DNA of 64,000 nucleotides from Paraburkholderia sp. FT54 (GTDB lineage Bacteria; Pseudomonadota; Gammaproteobacteria; Burkholderiales; Burkholderiaceae): NCBI RefSeq assembly GCF_031585635.1, contig NZ_CP134196.1, positions 62,001 to 126,000 of the forward strand, in the 5' to 3' direction. The notes beneath the pieces were generated by a model. It was not told where the DNA came from. It saw nothing but the letters and a program-made list of their open reading frames with translations, and did no database searches. Both the position numbers and the translations under genes were made by a program. Of this stretch, positions 34,924 to 44,754 are shown piece after piece; position 1 is the stretch's first letter, and the number at the start of each line of letters is the position of its first letter.

Positions 34924-37900
34924 ATGACCCGCCGCGTCGAGGAGATCGCGTTGAAACAGCCGGACCGCTTCATGTCGGACGCACCACGTGGCGGCTCCGC
35001 CGCCCCGTCCTTTCTTGCCGGCGGCGGCGAGCTGGGCGCGCTGATCCGCGCCTTCGACTGGACGCAGACGGCGCTCGGCGCGCCCGACAGCTGGCCACCA
35101 GGTCTGAAGATCGCGATCCGCATCATGCTCACGTCGCGTCAGCCGATCTGGATCGGCTGGGGCGACGAGCTGATCTATTTTTACAACGACCCGTACAAAT
35201 CGATCATCGGCGGCAAGCATCCGGTCGCGCTCGGTCAACCGACCCACGTCGTGTGGCGGGAAATCTGGCCTGACATCGAGCCGCTTCTGGATACCGCGCT
35301 GGCGGGCTCCGAGGGCATCTTCGTCGAACAGAAGCTGCTCATCATGGAGCGCAACGGCTTTCCCGAGGAGACGTATTACACCTTCTCGTATAGCCCGATC
35401 CCCGGCGAGGACGGCGAACCCGGCGGCATCATCTGCGCCAACAGCGACGACACCATGCAGGTGGTCGGCGAACGGCAACTGGCGCTGCTCAAGGAACTGG
35501 CGGCGGTCAGTCCGGACGGCCGCGACTGGCGCGAGGCGTGCGAACTCAGCGCGCGTGCATTGCAGTCGAATCCGCAAGACCTGCCCTTCGCCTTGTTGTA
35601 CGCGGGCGAACCGGGCAGCGACACGGTCACCCTGGTCGGCGCGAGCGGCATCGAGCCGGGCCATCCGGCGGCGCCGCACACGCTGCGCGTGGACGATTCT
35701 CACTGGCCGGTCGCCGACGTGCTCAAGACCCAGGCGCCGCAGATGGTGCGCGACTTGACGCAGCGTTTCGGTACCGCGTTGCCGCAGGGACCGTGGCATC
35801 TCGCGCCGGAGCAGGCGGTCATCCTGCCGGTGTCGCCGGGCAGCGAGTCGACGCAGACGGTCGTCCTGATCGCCGGCCTGAATCCTTGCCGCCTTTTCGA
35901 CGACGCCTATCGCAGCTTTCTGAACCTGGCCGCCGGCCAGATCGGCGCGGCGATCGGCTACGCGCAGGCGTATGAAGAGGAGCGGCGGCGCGCGGAAGCG
36001 CTGGCCGAAATCGACCGCGCGAAAACCACGTTCTTCTCCAACATCAGCCACGAATTCCGCACGCCGTTGACGTTGATGCTCGGCCCGCTCGAAGAACTGC
36101 TCGCCAAGCCGCAAGCTGTCGCGAGCGGCGACAACGCGCAGGCGGGCAGCGATATCGACGACCGCGCGCTGATCGAGATCACGCATCGCAACGGCTTGCG
36201 CCTGCTGAAGCTCGTCAACGCGCTGCTGGATTTTTCGCGGATCGAGGCGGGCCGCATCCAGATTCACACGGAACCGACCGACATCGCCTCCTTCACGGCC
36301 GAACTCGCGTCGCTGTTCCAGTCCGCGATCGAGGCGGCCGGCCTGCGCCTCGAAGTGGAGATCCCGGCCACGCCCGTGGTCGTGCAGATCGACCGCGAGA
36401 TGTGGGAAAAGGTCGTGATGAATCTGCTGTCGAACGCGTACAAGTTCACGTTCTTCGGCACGATCCGGGTCGCGGTTCGCGCTGAAGAAGGCGGCGGCGT
36501 CGAGGTCAGCGTGACGGATAGCGGTATTGGGATTGCCGAACAAGAAGTGCCGCGCCTCTTCGAGCGGTTTCATCGCGTGGCGGGTGCGCCGGGACGCTCC
36601 GTCGAAGGCAGCGGCATCGGGCTCGCGATGGTGCAGGAACTGGTGAAGCTGCACGGCGGCACGGTGCGGGTCGACAGTGTGCTCGGCGAAGGTGCGTGCT
36701 TTACCGTCTCGCTGCCGCGCGGTGCAGTGCCGGCCCAGCCCGAGATCGCAACCGTGCATGCCGCGATGAGCAAGCACGCTCGCACCTATGTCGATGCCGC
36801 GTTGCGCTGGACTCCGGAGAACGAAATTCTCGCCGATGCGCCGGCCGGCACGACGCCGGCCGCCGAGGCCTCGTCCGAGGCTGCGCCGGTCGCTGCCGCG
36901 CGGCTGCTGGTCGTCGACGACAACGCGGATTTGCGTGAGTACATGAGCCGCATTCTGCGGGCAGCGGGCCACGACGTGCGGCTCGCCACCGACGGCCAGG
37001 CTGCGCTGGAAGCCGCTCGAGCGGAGCCACCCGATCTGGTGGTCACCGACGTGATGATGCCGCGCCTCGACGGCTTCGGCCTGCTGCGCGCATTGCGCGC
37101 CGATCCGCATTTACACGACACGCCGGTGCTGATCCTGTCCGCGCGCGCGGGAGAGGAAGCGCGCGTCGACGGCATCGAGCACGGCGCCGACGACTATCTG
37201 ACCAAGCCTTTCTCTGCGCGCGAGTTGCTGGCCCGCGTATCGGGCAACCTGCAACTCGCGCGCTTGCGCCGCGAGACAGAGATGAAGCTGCGCGAGGAAT
37301 CGCGCACGCTGGAGATTCTCAATCGCGTCGGCTCGACGGTGGCCGCTGAACTCGATCTGAACCGGGCAGTGCAGATCGTGACCGACGCGGCCACCGAACT
37401 GACCGGCGCCGCGTTCGGCTCGTTCTTCTACAACGTGCTCGACGAAAAGGGCGGCAGCTACATGCTGTACACGCTGTCCGGCGTGCCGAAAGAAGCGTTC
37501 GAGCGGTTCCCTATGCCGCGCAACACGGCGGTGTTCGCGCCCACGTTCCAGGGCGAAGCTATCGTCCGCGTCGACGACATCACCCAGGATTCCCGCTATG
37601 GCCACAACGCGCCGTATCGCGGCATGCCGGAAGGCCATCTGAAGGTGCGCAGCTATCTGGCCGCGCCGGTGCAGTCGCGCAGCGGCGAAGTGGTGGGCGG
37701 CTTGTTCTTCGGCCACCCGGAGCCCGGCGTATTCACCGAGCGCGCCGAGCGGATCGTGGTCGGCATCGCCGCGCAGGCGGCGATTGCCATCGACAACGCG
37801 CGTTTGTATCAGGCAGCGCAAACCGAAATCGCCGAGCGCGCCAAAGCGCAAAGCGCATTGCGCGATCTGAACGAAACCCTGGAGCGCCGCGTGATCGAAA

Positions 37901-39867
37901 CGGTGGCGGACCGCGACCGTCTGTGGGAGTTGAGCGAGGATCTGCTGGTGGTGGCCGATATCGAAGGCCGCTTGCAGCGCGTGAGTCCATCGTGGAGCAC
38001 GGCGCTCGGTCATAACGTGCAATGGCTGATGTCGCGTTTCTATGTCGATCTGGTTCATCCGGACGACGTGGAGACTGTCCGCGCGCATCTGGCCGAACTG
38101 CGCAGGACGGGCGTGCCGGTGCGCTACGAAAACCGCTTCAAGCGGATCGACGGCACATGGCGCTGGGTCGCGTGGACCCTGGCCCTCGATCCCGACACGG
38201 CGCGCATTCACGGCGTGGGCCGCGACGTCACCGTCGACAAGGAAACCACCGAGGCGCTGCGGCATGCCGAAGAAGCGCTGCGCATGGCGCAGAAGATGGA
38301 AGCGATCGGCAAGCTCACGGGCGGCGTCGCGCATGACTTCAACAACCTGCTGCAAGTGATCGGCGGCAATCTGCAATTGCTGGCAAAAGACGTCGCCGGT
38401 TCGGAGAAGCCCGAGCAGCGCGTGCGCAATGCGCTGGCCGGTGTGGCGCGCGGCGCGAACCTCGCTTCGCAACTGCTCGCGTTCGGGCGGCGTCAGCCGT
38501 TGGCGCCGAAGGTCGTCAATCTCGGCCGCTTCGTGCGAGGGCTCGACGACATGCTGAGGCGCGCGCTCGGCGACGGCGTCGAAATCGAAACCATCGTGTC
38601 GGGCGGCTTGTGGAATACGCTGGTCGATCCGTTTCAGGTCGAGAACGCGCTGCTGAATCTGGCGATCAACGCGCGCGACGCGATGAACGGCCACGGCAAG
38701 CTCACCATCGAAGCCGGCAACGCCGCGCTCGACGACGTCTACGCCAAACGCAACGCGGAGGTCACGCCGGGCCAGTACGTGATGCTGGCGGTCACCGACA
38801 CGGGTTCCGGGATGCCGCCGGAAGTGCGCGAGCGCGTGTTCGAGCCGTTCTTCACAACCAAGCCTGAAGGCCAGGGCACGGGCCTCGGCTTGAGCATGGT
38901 GTATGGCTTCGTCAAGCAGTCCGGCGGCCATGTGAAGATCTACAGCGAGGAGGGCCACGGCACGACGATTCGCATCTATCTGCCGCGGCTGCGCCAGGAA
39001 GAAGACCTCGAAACGAATATCGACGCCGGTCCCGCCAAGGGCGGCACGGAAACCATTCTGGTGGTCGAAGACGACGAGGAAGTGCGCACGACGGTGGTCG
39101 AGATGCTTTCCGATCTCGGCTACCGCGTGTTAAAGGCGAAAGACGCGCAGAGCGCGCTGGCGATCGTCGAAAGCGGCGTGCCGATCGACATGCTGTTTAC
39201 CGATGTGGTAATGCCGGGTCCGCTGCGCAGCACCGAACTCGCCCGCAAGGCGCGCGAACGGTTGCCGGCGATCGCGGTGCTGTTCACGTCGGGCTATACG
39301 GATAATGCGATCGTGCATTCGGGGCGGCTCGATGAAGGCATCGAATTGCTCAGCAAGCCGTACACGCACGAAGCGTTGGCGCGCAAAGTCCGCTACGTGC
39401 TGCAAGCGCAGAATCCGCAGGCGGCCGAAATCGCCGAGGCCGAGCAGCATCTTCTCGAGATCGATCCACCCCTTATGCCGGATAGCGCGGATAGTTTCGC
39501 CACGCAGACGCGGCTGCGGATTCTACTGGTGGAAGACGACGAGCTGATTCGCGTGAGCACCGCTGAATTGCTGCGCACGTTCGACTTCGACATTCTGGAA
39601 GCCGAAGGCGAGCATGACGCCAAGCAGATTCTCAGCGAACACGCGATCAGCGTGATGCTGACCGACGTAGGGCTGGCGGGCAAGTCGGGCATCGATCTGG
39701 CGCTCGACGTGTGTCGCGAGCGGCCCGATCTGCGCGTGATCTTTCTGACCGGCTACGACCTCGTGCTGACGCCGGAACAGCGCGCGGTCTTGCCGCACGC
39801 GATCCTGCTGCGCAAGCCCTACGATCCGCTCGATCTCATCGATGCGCTGAAAACGCCGCTGCGCTAA
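34924..39867 (+). CDS. Hybrid histidine kinase with two kinase cores and three receivers
   Basis: 1647 aa, no clear membrane helix. Order read from sequence: PAS-like sensor (about 40-175), GAF (about 180-345), HisKA with His376 (SHEFRTPLT), HATPase ending in [10 protein letters not shown], receiver 1 with Asp709 (VTDVMMP), GAF 2 (about 790-960), PAS (about 1000-1100), second dimerisation domain with His1137 (GGVAHDFNN), second HATPase ([12 protein letters not shown]), receiver 2 with Asp1427 (FTDVVMPG), receiver 3 with Asp1581 (LTDVGLAG). No DNA-binding output, so it must pass phosphate on or signal by interaction. The second ATG at residue 17 is an alternative start. Signal and partner unknown. 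Confidence 0.92.
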   Translation: MTRRVEEIALKQPDRFMSDAPRGGSAAPSFLAGGGELGALIRAFDWTQTALGAPDSWPPGLKIAIRIMLTSRQPIWIGWGDELIYFYNDPYKSIIGGKHPVALGQPTHVVWREIWPDIEPLLDTALAGSEGIFVEQKLLIMERNGFPEETYYTFSYSPIPGEDGEPGGIICANSDDTMQVVGERQLALLKELAAVSPDGRDWREACELSARALQSNPQDLPFALLYAGEPGSDTVTLVGASGIEPGHPAAPHTLRVDDSHWPVADVLKTQAPQMVRDLTQRFGTALPQGPWHLAPEQAVILPVSPGSESTQTVVLIAGLNPCRLFDDAYRSFLNLAAGQIGAAIGYAQAYEEERRRAEALAEIDRAKTTFFSNISHEFRTPLTLMLGPLEELLAKPQAVASGDNAQAGSDIDDRALIEITHRNGLRLLKLVNALLDFSRIEAGRIQIHTEPTDIASFTAELASLFQSAIEAAGLRLEVEIPATPVVVQIDREMWEKVVMNLLSNAYKFTFFGTIRVAVRAEEGGGVEVSVTDSGIGIAEQEVPRLFERFHRVAGAPGRSVEGSGIGLAMVQELVKLHGGTVRVDSVLGEGACFTVSLPRGAVPAQPEIATVHAAMSKHARTYVDAALRWTPENEILADAPAGTTPAAEASSEAAPVAAARLLVVDDNADLREYMSRILRAAGHDVRLATDGQAALEAARAEPPDLVVTDVMMPRLDGFGLLRALRADPHLHDTPVLILSARAGEEARVDGIEHGADDYLTKPFSARELLARVSGNLQLARLRRETEMKLREESRTLEILNRVGSTVAAELDLNRAVQIVTDAATELTGAAFGSFFYNVLDEKGGSYMLYTLSGVPKEAFERFPMPRNTAVFAPTFQGEAIVRVDDITQDSRYGHNAPYRGMPEGHLKVRSYLAAPVQSRSGEVVGGLFFGHPEPGVFTERAERIVVGIAAQAAIAIDNARLYQAAQTEIAERAKAQSALRDLNETLERRVIETVADRDRLWELSEDLLVVADIEGRLQRVSPSWSTALGHNVQWLMSRFYVDLVHPDDVETVRAHLAELRRTGVPVRYENRFKRIDGTWRWVAWTLALDPDTARIHGVGRDVTVDKETTEALRHAEEALRMAQKMEAIGKLTGGVAHDFNNLLQVIGGNLQLLAKDVAGSEKPEQRVRNALAGVARGANLASQLLAFGRRQPLAPKVVNLGRFVRGLDDMLRRALGDGVEIETIVSGGLWNTLVDPFQVENALLNLAINARDAMNGHGKLTIEAGNAALDDVYAKRNAEVTPGQYVMLAVTDTGSGMPPEVRERVFEPFFTTKPEGQGTGLGLSMVYGFVKQSGGHVKIYSEEGHGTTIRIYLPRLRQEEDLETNIDAGPAKGGTETILVVEDDEEVRTTVVEMLSDLGYRVLKAKDAQSALAIVESGVPIDMLFTDVVMPGPLRSTELARKARERLPAIAVLFTSGYTDNAIVHSGRLDEGIELLSKPYTHEALARKVRYVLQAQNPQAAEIAEAEQHLLEIDPPLMPDSADSFATQTRLRILLVEDDELIRVSTAELLRTFDFDILEAEGEHDAKQILSEHAISVMLTDVGLAGKSGIDLALDVCRERPDLRVIFLTGYDLVLTPEQRAVLPHAILLRKPYDPLDLIDALKTPLR

Positions 39868-39868
39868 A

Positions 39869-39906
39869 CCCGCTGGCGCGCCGGCGGTTGCCGGCGCGCC
39901 AGCGGG
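39869..39906 (+). terminator. Perfect 17-bp GC hairpin after the hybrid kinase gene
   Basis: CCCGCTGGCGCGCCGGC and its exact complement flank a GGTT loop, starting one base after the kinase stop codon. There is no U-tract afterwards, so it is a stable 3'-end structure or factor-assisted terminator rather than a textbook intrinsic one. Confidence 0.6.
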
Positions 39907-39972
39907 AAAGTGCGCGCTCGCGCTAGAATTCCCGGAGATCGCCAGAACCGCTGGTTCCACTGGAATTCGCCG

Positions 39973-40662
39973 ATGACCCCACCCGTCAACGAAGTCGACG
40001 CCGCGCTCGTCACGCGGCGTTCGATTCGCGCCTTTCTGCCCACGCCCGTGCCGCGCGCGGACATCGAAGCCATTCTTGAAGCGGCCAGCCGCGCGCCTTC
40101 GGGCACCAACACGCAGCCATGGAAAGTCTACGTGGTGACGGGCGGGTCGCTGGCGCGTCTCTCGCAGGCCTTGCTGGCCGCTTACGACGACCCGCAACGC
40201 GACGCGCTGTACCAGGAAGAGTACCCGTACTATCCGCATCAATGGGTGTCGCCGTATATCGATCGGCGCCGCAAAATCGGCTGGGATCTGTGCGGCCTGC
40301 TCGGCATCGAAAAGGGTGACAAGGCGCGCATGCACGAGCAGCATGCGCAGAACTATCGCTTCTTCGGCGCACCGGTGGGTTTGTTCTTCACCATCGACCG
40401 GGTGATGGAGCGCGGCAGCTGGCTCGACTACGGCATGTTCCTGCAGGCGATCATGACGGCCGCGCGTGGGCGGGGGCTCGATACCTGTCCGCAGGCCGCC
40501 TTTACACCGTTTCATCGGGTGATTGCGGAGCATCTCGGCTTGCCGGCGGAAGAGCAACTGGTGTGCGGCATGTCGCTCGGTTTCGCCGACGAAAACGCCT
40601 TGGTCAACACATTGCGCACAGTGCGCGAACCGGTCGAGCGGTTCACGCGATTTCTCGATTGA
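39973..40662 (+). CDS. Nitroreductase family FMN enzyme
   Basis: 229 aa. FMN-contact motifs RRSIRAF (near residue 15), AASRAPSGTNTQPW and the closing CGMSLGFAD region define the nitroreductase-like flavin fold. These dimeric enzymes reduce nitroaromatics, quinones or other electron-poor substrates with NAD(P)H. The ATG at 39973 gives the family length; a longer frame upstream overlaps the hairpin. HiPIP follows 55 bp downstream. Confidence 0.9.
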   Translation: MTPPVNEVDAALVTRRSIRAFLPTPVPRADIEAILEAASRAPSGTNTQPWKVYVVTGGSLARLSQALLAAYDDPQRDALYQEEYPYYPHQWVSPYIDRRRKIGWDLCGLLGIEKGDKARMHEQHAQNYRFFGAPVGLFFTIDRVMERGSWLDYGMFLQAIMTAARGRGLDTCPQAAFTPFHRVIAEHLGLPAEEQLVCGMSLGFADENALVNTLRTVREPVERFTRFLD

Positions 40663-40717
40663 CGGCGCCCGGTCGCGGTCGAGGTCGAAGCAAGTCTCCC
40701 CATTCCATTGGACCCAT

Positions 40718-41029
40718 ATGAAAACATCGCGCCGCCAATTTCTGTTGCTGGGCGTGAGCGCGGGCTCCGCGCTCGTGCTTACTCGTGCCGCCTTCGCCGA
40801 TACCGCGAATACGATCAGCGAAACCGATCCGAAGGCGCAAGCCGTCGGCTACAAGGCGGACGCTTCCAGGGTCGACAAGGCGAAATTCCCCGGCTACGCC
40901 GCCGGACAAACCTGCGGCAACTGCTCGCTGTTCCAGGGTAAAGCCAACGACGCATACGGAGGTTGCACACTGTTCGGCGACAAGCAGGTCGACGCGCGCG
41001 GGTGGTGCAGTTCGTATTCGAATATCTGA
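40718..41029 (+). CDS. High-potential iron-sulfur protein (HiPIP), Tat-exported
   Basis: 103 aa. A twin-arginine signal (SRRQFLLLGVSAGSALVLTR) is followed by a ~75-aa mature protein with four Cys (66, 69, 83, 97) in the HiPIP arrangement C-x2-C-x13-C-x13-C and the typical CGNCSLFQG and GWCSSY contexts. HiPIPs carry one [4Fe-4S]3+/2+ cluster and shuttle electrons in the periplasm. No reaction centre or oxidase gene is nearby, so its donor and acceptor are unknown. Confidence 0.93.
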   Translation: MKTSRRQFLLLGVSAGSALVLTRAAFADTANTISETDPKAQAVGYKADASRVDKAKFPGYAAGQTCGNCSLFQGKANDAYGGCTLFGDKQVDARGWCSSYSNI

Positions 41030-41081
41030 ACCGCAAGGGGCGGCGCGTGATCCGGTTCGCCGCGCGCCGCGTTCACGGCGG

Positions 41082-41432
41082 TCAATTCAACGCGCTCAGC
41101 ACCAGTTCGTGCGAACGGCCGATCCATACGGCTGCGTCGCGGTGATCGCGCAGCGCGTCGCCGGTATTCGGGTGCAGGAAGATATCCAGCGCACCGTGAT
41201 TCAGCGTGAGCCAGCCGACCAGTTCGGCGAACCGGTCTTGTGTGAACGCGAGCTGATACGACCACATGGGATGCGGGCCCACCGGGCGCTCGTGAAAGCG
41301 GCCCAGTTGCAGTGTGCCGCCCCAGTGCGCGTCGATCTGCTCGCGGAACGTCCACGCTGCGTCGCGGCTGCCCGCATCGAAATACACGTGGGCGTGCCAG
41401 CTCGTGATGGCCGAGGTATCGCGAAAGGTCAT
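41082..41432 (-). CDS. DOPA 4,5-dioxygenase-like protein
   Basis: 116 aa, the usual small size. His-rich metal-site pattern: SWHAHVYFD near the N-terminus, PHPMWSYQ and LDIFLHPNTGD. Family members cleave catechol rings (DOPA in fungi and plants); bacterial versions probably open other catechols. GGACC lies upstream of the ATG. Convergent with the HiPIP gene and preceded on the same strand by a GNAT gene. Confidence 0.87.
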   Translation of the reverse strand: MTFRDTSAITSWHAHVYFDAGSRDAAWTFREQIDAHWGGTLQLGRFHERPVGPHPMWSYQLAFTQDRFAELVGWLTLNHGALDIFLHPNTGDALRDHRDAAVWIGRSHELVLSALN

Positions 41433-41467
41433 AACAGGTCCGTTGCGTATCAGTCTTTATCCGACAT

Positions 41468-41815
41468 TCATTCTGCTTCAATTTCCGCCGACGCGCGCGG
41501 CGCGCGCCTCATGTGAAACTGTCTCTCATCTTCGCCGACGATCTCGAAGCCGAGTCGCTCGTCCAGGCGCTTCGCGGGATTGCCTTTGAGCACCTCGAGG
41601 GTGACCGGCAATGCGTCGGCTTGCGCGGCGCGCAACACCGACTGCAGCGCGCGTTCGCCGATGCCGCGCCCTTGAAACGCCGGCGTGATTTGCAATTGCA
41701 CGACGACCCACTCGGCGCCGGTGCAATGCGCTTTCAGCGAACCGGCCGGCGCGCCGTCGATGCAAGCTAGTAAGAAGGGTTGTGAATTGTCGCGCCAGCA
41801 GCGCTTTTTTACCAT
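41468..41815 (-). CDS. GNAT-type acetyltransferase, possibly 5'-truncated
   Basis: 115 aa. Motif A (QLQITPAFQGRGIGERAL) and the C-terminal LGFEIVGEDERQFHM match GNAT enzymes. However, the protein begins at about the third beta strand; the N-terminal alpha1-alpha2 part that shapes the acceptor site is missing. The frame stays open upstream for about 20 codons but has no start codon, and that sequence does not look like a GNAT N-terminus. Either a degenerate remnant or an unusual short member. Confidence 0.6.
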   Translation of the reverse strand: MVKKRCWRDNSQPFLLACIDGAPAGSLKAHCTGAEWVVVQLQITPAFQGRGIGERALQSVLRAAQADALPVTLEVLKGNPAKRLDERLGFEIVGEDERQFHMRRAPRASAEIEAE

Positions 41816-42115
41816 GCGGTTATGTTCGTGCCTCTCCAGTTTGCTGTTCGCCGGTCGCGCCGATGCCGTCGGCGGACGGTCCGCGCTACGACGGATTCAC
41901 GCGCCGCCGCACGCGCCGCTTTAGGCGCGGCCGGCATTTGCGACGCGCGAGAGGCGTTGCGTGGTCTGTTTGCGTTGCCCTGTCTACGGTTCGCGCGGCG
42001 CCTGGCGTGCTCGTTGGCATGCGCTTTGCTTTTGCCTTGTGCGCGCGTTTCCGTCGCGTGCGGGTTCGAAGGTCGAATCGCCGAGGAACGACGCCAACCT
42101 GGCAAAACAACGAGA
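41816..42115. other. 300-bp stretch with no clear gene
   Basis: Arg/Ala-rich translations in all frames, the usual sign of non-coding GC-rich DNA. Could include the decayed 5' part of the neighbouring GNAT gene. Confidence 0.4.
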
Positions 42116-42451
42116 ATGCTGAATACGAAACCACACATGGTCACGCACGGGGTCGACGGTGACGCGATGACGCTCATCTTTTATCCCGATACCGGTTGTC
42201 TGCGCTTTGTCGATGCGCGCGGCACGTGCCACGAGCTTCGGCCGCCGCATTCGTGGTTCGCGATTTCGTCCGCGTCGCGAGGCGTGCGGCGCGGCACGCA
42301 CGCCATGACGGAAGGGTTGAACGCACTGCTGCACGAGGTCTGCGCGAAACGTCCGCGTTGGTTGAGCGGGCCCGCGCGTCGATCGGCGGGTGCGCCGGCG
42401 TATTTGCCGACGCATGCTTCGGCCACCCGACCGTGGTCGAGCGCACAGTGA
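42116..42451 (+). CDS. Hypothetical protein
   Basis: 111 aa if translated from the ATG at 42116 (or 104 aa from a later ATG). Residues about 10-75 look protein-like: DAMTLIFYPDTGCLRFVD, HELRPPHSWFAIS, then TEGLNALLHEVCAKRPRWL, which suggests a small alpha/beta domain with a helix. The last 35 residues are low-complexity. No family recognised and no good ribosome binding site. Same direction as the DUF1488-like gene 134 bp later. Confidence 0.4.
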   Translation: MLNTKPHMVTHGVDGDAMTLIFYPDTGCLRFVDARGTCHELRPPHSWFAISSASRGVRRGTHAMTEGLNALLHEVCAKRPRWLSGPARRSAGAPAYLPTHASATRPWSSAQ

Positions 42452-42585
42452 GCCTGGTCGTGGCGCGATAGCGTGCATTGATCGGTCGAAAGAACCCGAC
42501 GCGTGGATTTGCGTTCGTATTCAGTTTTTTTAGGTGTCGTCCGTTCAACACGGCGAGCGGCTTAACGAACTTTGCGAGGTGGGCC

Positions 42586-42858
42586 ATGGAGATTATCGAG
42601 CTTGAACCAAGCGTCTCGGCAGACGGACGCGCGGTGATTTTCCAGCTTTCGACGCGAGGACGGGACCTCGAGTGCGCCGTCACGCGTGAGGCCTTGGAAC
42701 AGCATTTCTGGTTACAACGCGACGCCGGCGAGGAACGCGTATTGAAGACATTCGCCGACGGGCGCAAACGCATCACCGCCGTGGCGGAAAGAAAAATGCT
42801 GGCGCGTCCGGGCGAAAAAGTGCTGCTGACGATCAGCGATTTCGCCGCCCGCGGTTGA
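42586..42858 (+). CDS. DUF1488-like small protein
   Basis: 90 aa. The pattern VSADGRAVIFQLSTRGRDLECAVTREALEQHF followed by a helix and LLTISDF matches the DUF1488 type as I know it: a small soluble alpha/beta protein of unknown function common in Burkholderia. GAGGT precedes the ATG at 42586. Probably monocistronic. The family name is a judgement by eye. Confidence 0.6.
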   Translation: MEIIELEPSVSADGRAVIFQLSTRGRDLECAVTREALEQHFWLQRDAGEERVLKTFADGRKRITAVAERKMLARPGEKVLLTISDFAARG

Positions 42859-43564
42859 TGAGATCGCGCTGCTTGTCTTGCAAGCGCACATGCCCAAAAG
42901 CTCAGCGAGCGACGGTGCCGGTGCCGGTGCCGTCGCTCGCGTCGTTGCCGATCTGATCTGCGCTTCTCTGCCGCGCGGCTGAAGTCGTCGGCGACGAATT
43001 GGCGCAGTAAATAGCCATGTCTATCGCTGTGGCGACGCAGGCTGTGCGCCGCTCACGTCTGAGGAAGCCGGTCTGTTACACCGATTCGCCAAACTAGCCC
43101 GCCAAATCCCTTCGCTTCGCCCAATTGCCTTCCCAAGTGCCGACGTACACTGTTTTCCATGGAGCGACAAATCACCGAGCCCCATCGACGCGGTCTTCCC
43201 CCGCGTTGTTTTGAACCGTACCGTTGATGGCAGTTTGCCGCGGTTGTCGAACGCGGCAGGGCAGTAAAGCAGTAGGTAGTAGAAGCAATGCAAACGACGC
43301 GCGATCCATGCAATTTGCGCGTGAATCTGCAGGGGGTTTTACGGCTAGGTGTTGTTGAAGGCGAGGACCCGGCTGTGATGCAGTGAGTAGTTTCAAAACA
43401 GATGTTTTTCGCAGTAGCAGTACAAGCAGCAAGTTTGATTCGTTGTGGCAGTTCAGGTAACAACTGTTTTAGCAGAGTAGTTGAAGTAGCAACAGCACTG
43501 TTAGTCCGGTGGGTATAGGTCGACAAGCATCCACGCGCGAGTACGACTGTTCCATCCTGTCCAG
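42859..43564. other. Gene-less stretch, possible small-RNA locus
   Basis: About 700 bp without a convincing reading frame on either strand. From about 43262 to 43495 the plus strand carries three imperfect repeats of an AGCAG-GTAG-AAGCAA type (around 43268-43291, 43409-43432 and 43471-43497), and base composition drops below the local GC average. It ends in a strong terminator, so a non-coding transcript is plausible. No known RNA family recognised. Confidence 0.4.
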
Positions 43565-43596
43565 CCCTGTTCCCTCGCGGGAACAGGGTTTTTTTT
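43565..43596 (+). terminator. Strong intrinsic terminator without an upstream gene
   Basis: CCCTGTTCCC pairs perfectly with GGGAACAGGG around TCGC, followed directly by eight T residues. A textbook rho-independent terminator on the plus strand. The nearest upstream plus-strand CDS ends over 700 bp earlier, so it may close a small RNA. Confidence 0.88.
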
Positions 43597-43805
43597 CGTC
43601 GTGGCATGCGGTACGGCTTGTAATTGGCGGGTTCGAACCGATATGCCGGCGTTGCACCGCGCGCTGCGCTCGTTTGGCGGCATCGAACAGCTGGCCGGCC
43701 GCATGGCATGAGATGCCTCATACAAACTGGACTTGAAGTCGTTTAAGTCTGTCTTAATAGTTGCTTGCCATGATGGCTGCACAGGCTCACATCAAGGCCT
43801 GTCAA

Positions 43806-43857
43806 GCCGCCGGTGTATCGGCGGCGTTTGCCACCGGAGAGCGGAGAATTCGGTGGC
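43806..43857 (+). promoter_or_regulatory. Two tandem hairpins in the 5' leader of the next gene
   Basis: Hairpin 1: GCCGCCG/CGGCGGC with a 6-base loop (43806-43825). Hairpin 2: GCCACCG/CGGTGGC with a 14-base loop (43830-43857). They stand just before an ideal AAGGAGGT (43875-43882) and the ATG at 43892. The layout suggests mRNA stabilisation or translational control; no riboswitch class recognised. Confidence 0.45.
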
Positions 43858-43891
43858 GAAGCCGAGAGTTAGAGAAGGAGGTTGAACCGAT

Positions 43892-44365
43892 ATGTCCAGT
43901 AAATCGCGAGTCCGCAAGCACAACCAGTCGGCCATGTCCCCGTTGTTGCGCGCGCTGACCTATAGCCGCACGACCCATCAGCCGGTCACCTCGGCAATGC
44001 TTTTGCAGTGCTATACCGCCCTCGATGCATTCCGGCACGGCCACGGCTCGCGGAATCTGCATATGACCTTGAGCCGGCATTTACTGGTGTCGCAAGAACT
44101 TGCGCGCCTTGGGCTCGGCGAAGATCTGCTGTCTGACATTGAAAGCGCACATGCGGCGATGGTTCAGCTCGACACGCGCGAACACGACGAAGGCGCGTGG
44201 GCACTGGAAGACAGCGAATACGCCCGTTTGTGCACGGCGCTGGCGATTCTCGACGGCCAACTCTCTGTGGCATCGCTGAGCGAAATTGCGAGCGCGGAAG
44301 CGAGAATGATCGAAGGATTGATGCGGTCCGCGCAGGTGCAGGCTATTGCGGAAGCCGCGGTCTGA
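43892..44365 (+). CDS. Conserved-looking hypothetical protein
   Basis: 157 aa, soluble and mostly helical, with a basic N-terminus (SSKSRVRKHNQS), then MSPLLRALTYSRTTHQPVT, a helix-rich middle and a final Ala-rich helix. It has strong coding character, a perfect Shine-Dalgarno (AAGGAGGT) and its own terminator 39 bp after the stop, so it is a well-expressed single gene. I do not recognise a domain. A nucleic-acid-related role would fit the basic N-terminus but is not shown. Confidence 0.75.
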   Translation: MSSKSRVRKHNQSAMSPLLRALTYSRTTHQPVTSAMLLQCYTALDAFRHGHGSRNLHMTLSRHLLVSQELARLGLGEDLLSDIESAHAAMVQLDTREHDEGAWALEDSEYARLCTALAILDGQLSVASLSEIASAEARMIEGLMRSAQVQAIAEAAV

Positions 44366-44404
44366 ACCGCACGCAGGGCCTTCTCCTTTTTCATACACGC
44401 AAGT

Positions 44405-44433
44405 GAAACGCCCCATGTGGGGCGTTTCTTTAT
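44405..44433 (+). terminator. Intrinsic terminator of the 157-aa hypothetical gene
   Basis: GAAACGCCCC/GGGGCGTTTC with an ATGT loop, followed by TTTATT. A perfect 10-bp stem 39 bp after the stop codon. Confidence 0.85.
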
Positions 44434-44754
44434 TCAGCCGTGTTGACGTTAGAGTTGCCAGCCGATGCGCTCAACGCGATAAAACGAACAGCAATTTCAC
44501 GGCTGTCTTTGGCCGCGCGGTGGAATACTTCAATGCGGCGATGTGGTGTCGCACGGTAAAAAAAATCCCCACGCCGTGCGGATATTACGAGTCTCCGTAA
44601 GACGGATAATTGCCCGCCACGCCAGGACCGGATCGGGTTTGCCGGAGGCTTTCATGCTTGTTAGACTGCCTCTCGCAAACTCACCGCAAGCGTGCTTTGC
44701 TTTCACACGCCTTCAGGGCGTTCACGTCTGCGGCGCGATCAAATCGGAGACGCC
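44434..44754. other. 321-bp intergenic stretch before the first DGPF gene
   Basis: No frame resembling protein and no clear promoter. A run of eight A's at about 44559-44566 lies between short complementary arms (CGCACGG/CCGTGCG), but the geometry does not make a convincing terminator on either strand. Confidence 0.4.

Noticed and set aside
34855..38958. Long antisense open frames (751 and 615 codons) opposite the hybrid kinase
   Set aside because: Composition (Arg, His, Ala-rich) and absence of motifs show them to be shadows of the kinase coding sequence.
43627..43650. tRNA-like GGTTCGAACC segment
   Set aside because: The bases beside it do not form a T-arm, and no acceptor, D-arm or anticodon arm can be folded around it.
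43053..43721. Minus-strand open frame of 222 codons across the terminator region
   Set aside because: It crosses the strong plus-strand terminator and the repeat region, and its translation has no protein-like pattern.
44545..44585. A-run between CGCACGG and CCGTGCG as a minus-strand terminator
   Set aside because: The T-tract would fall inside the loop rather than after the stem; the alternative stem has mismatches.
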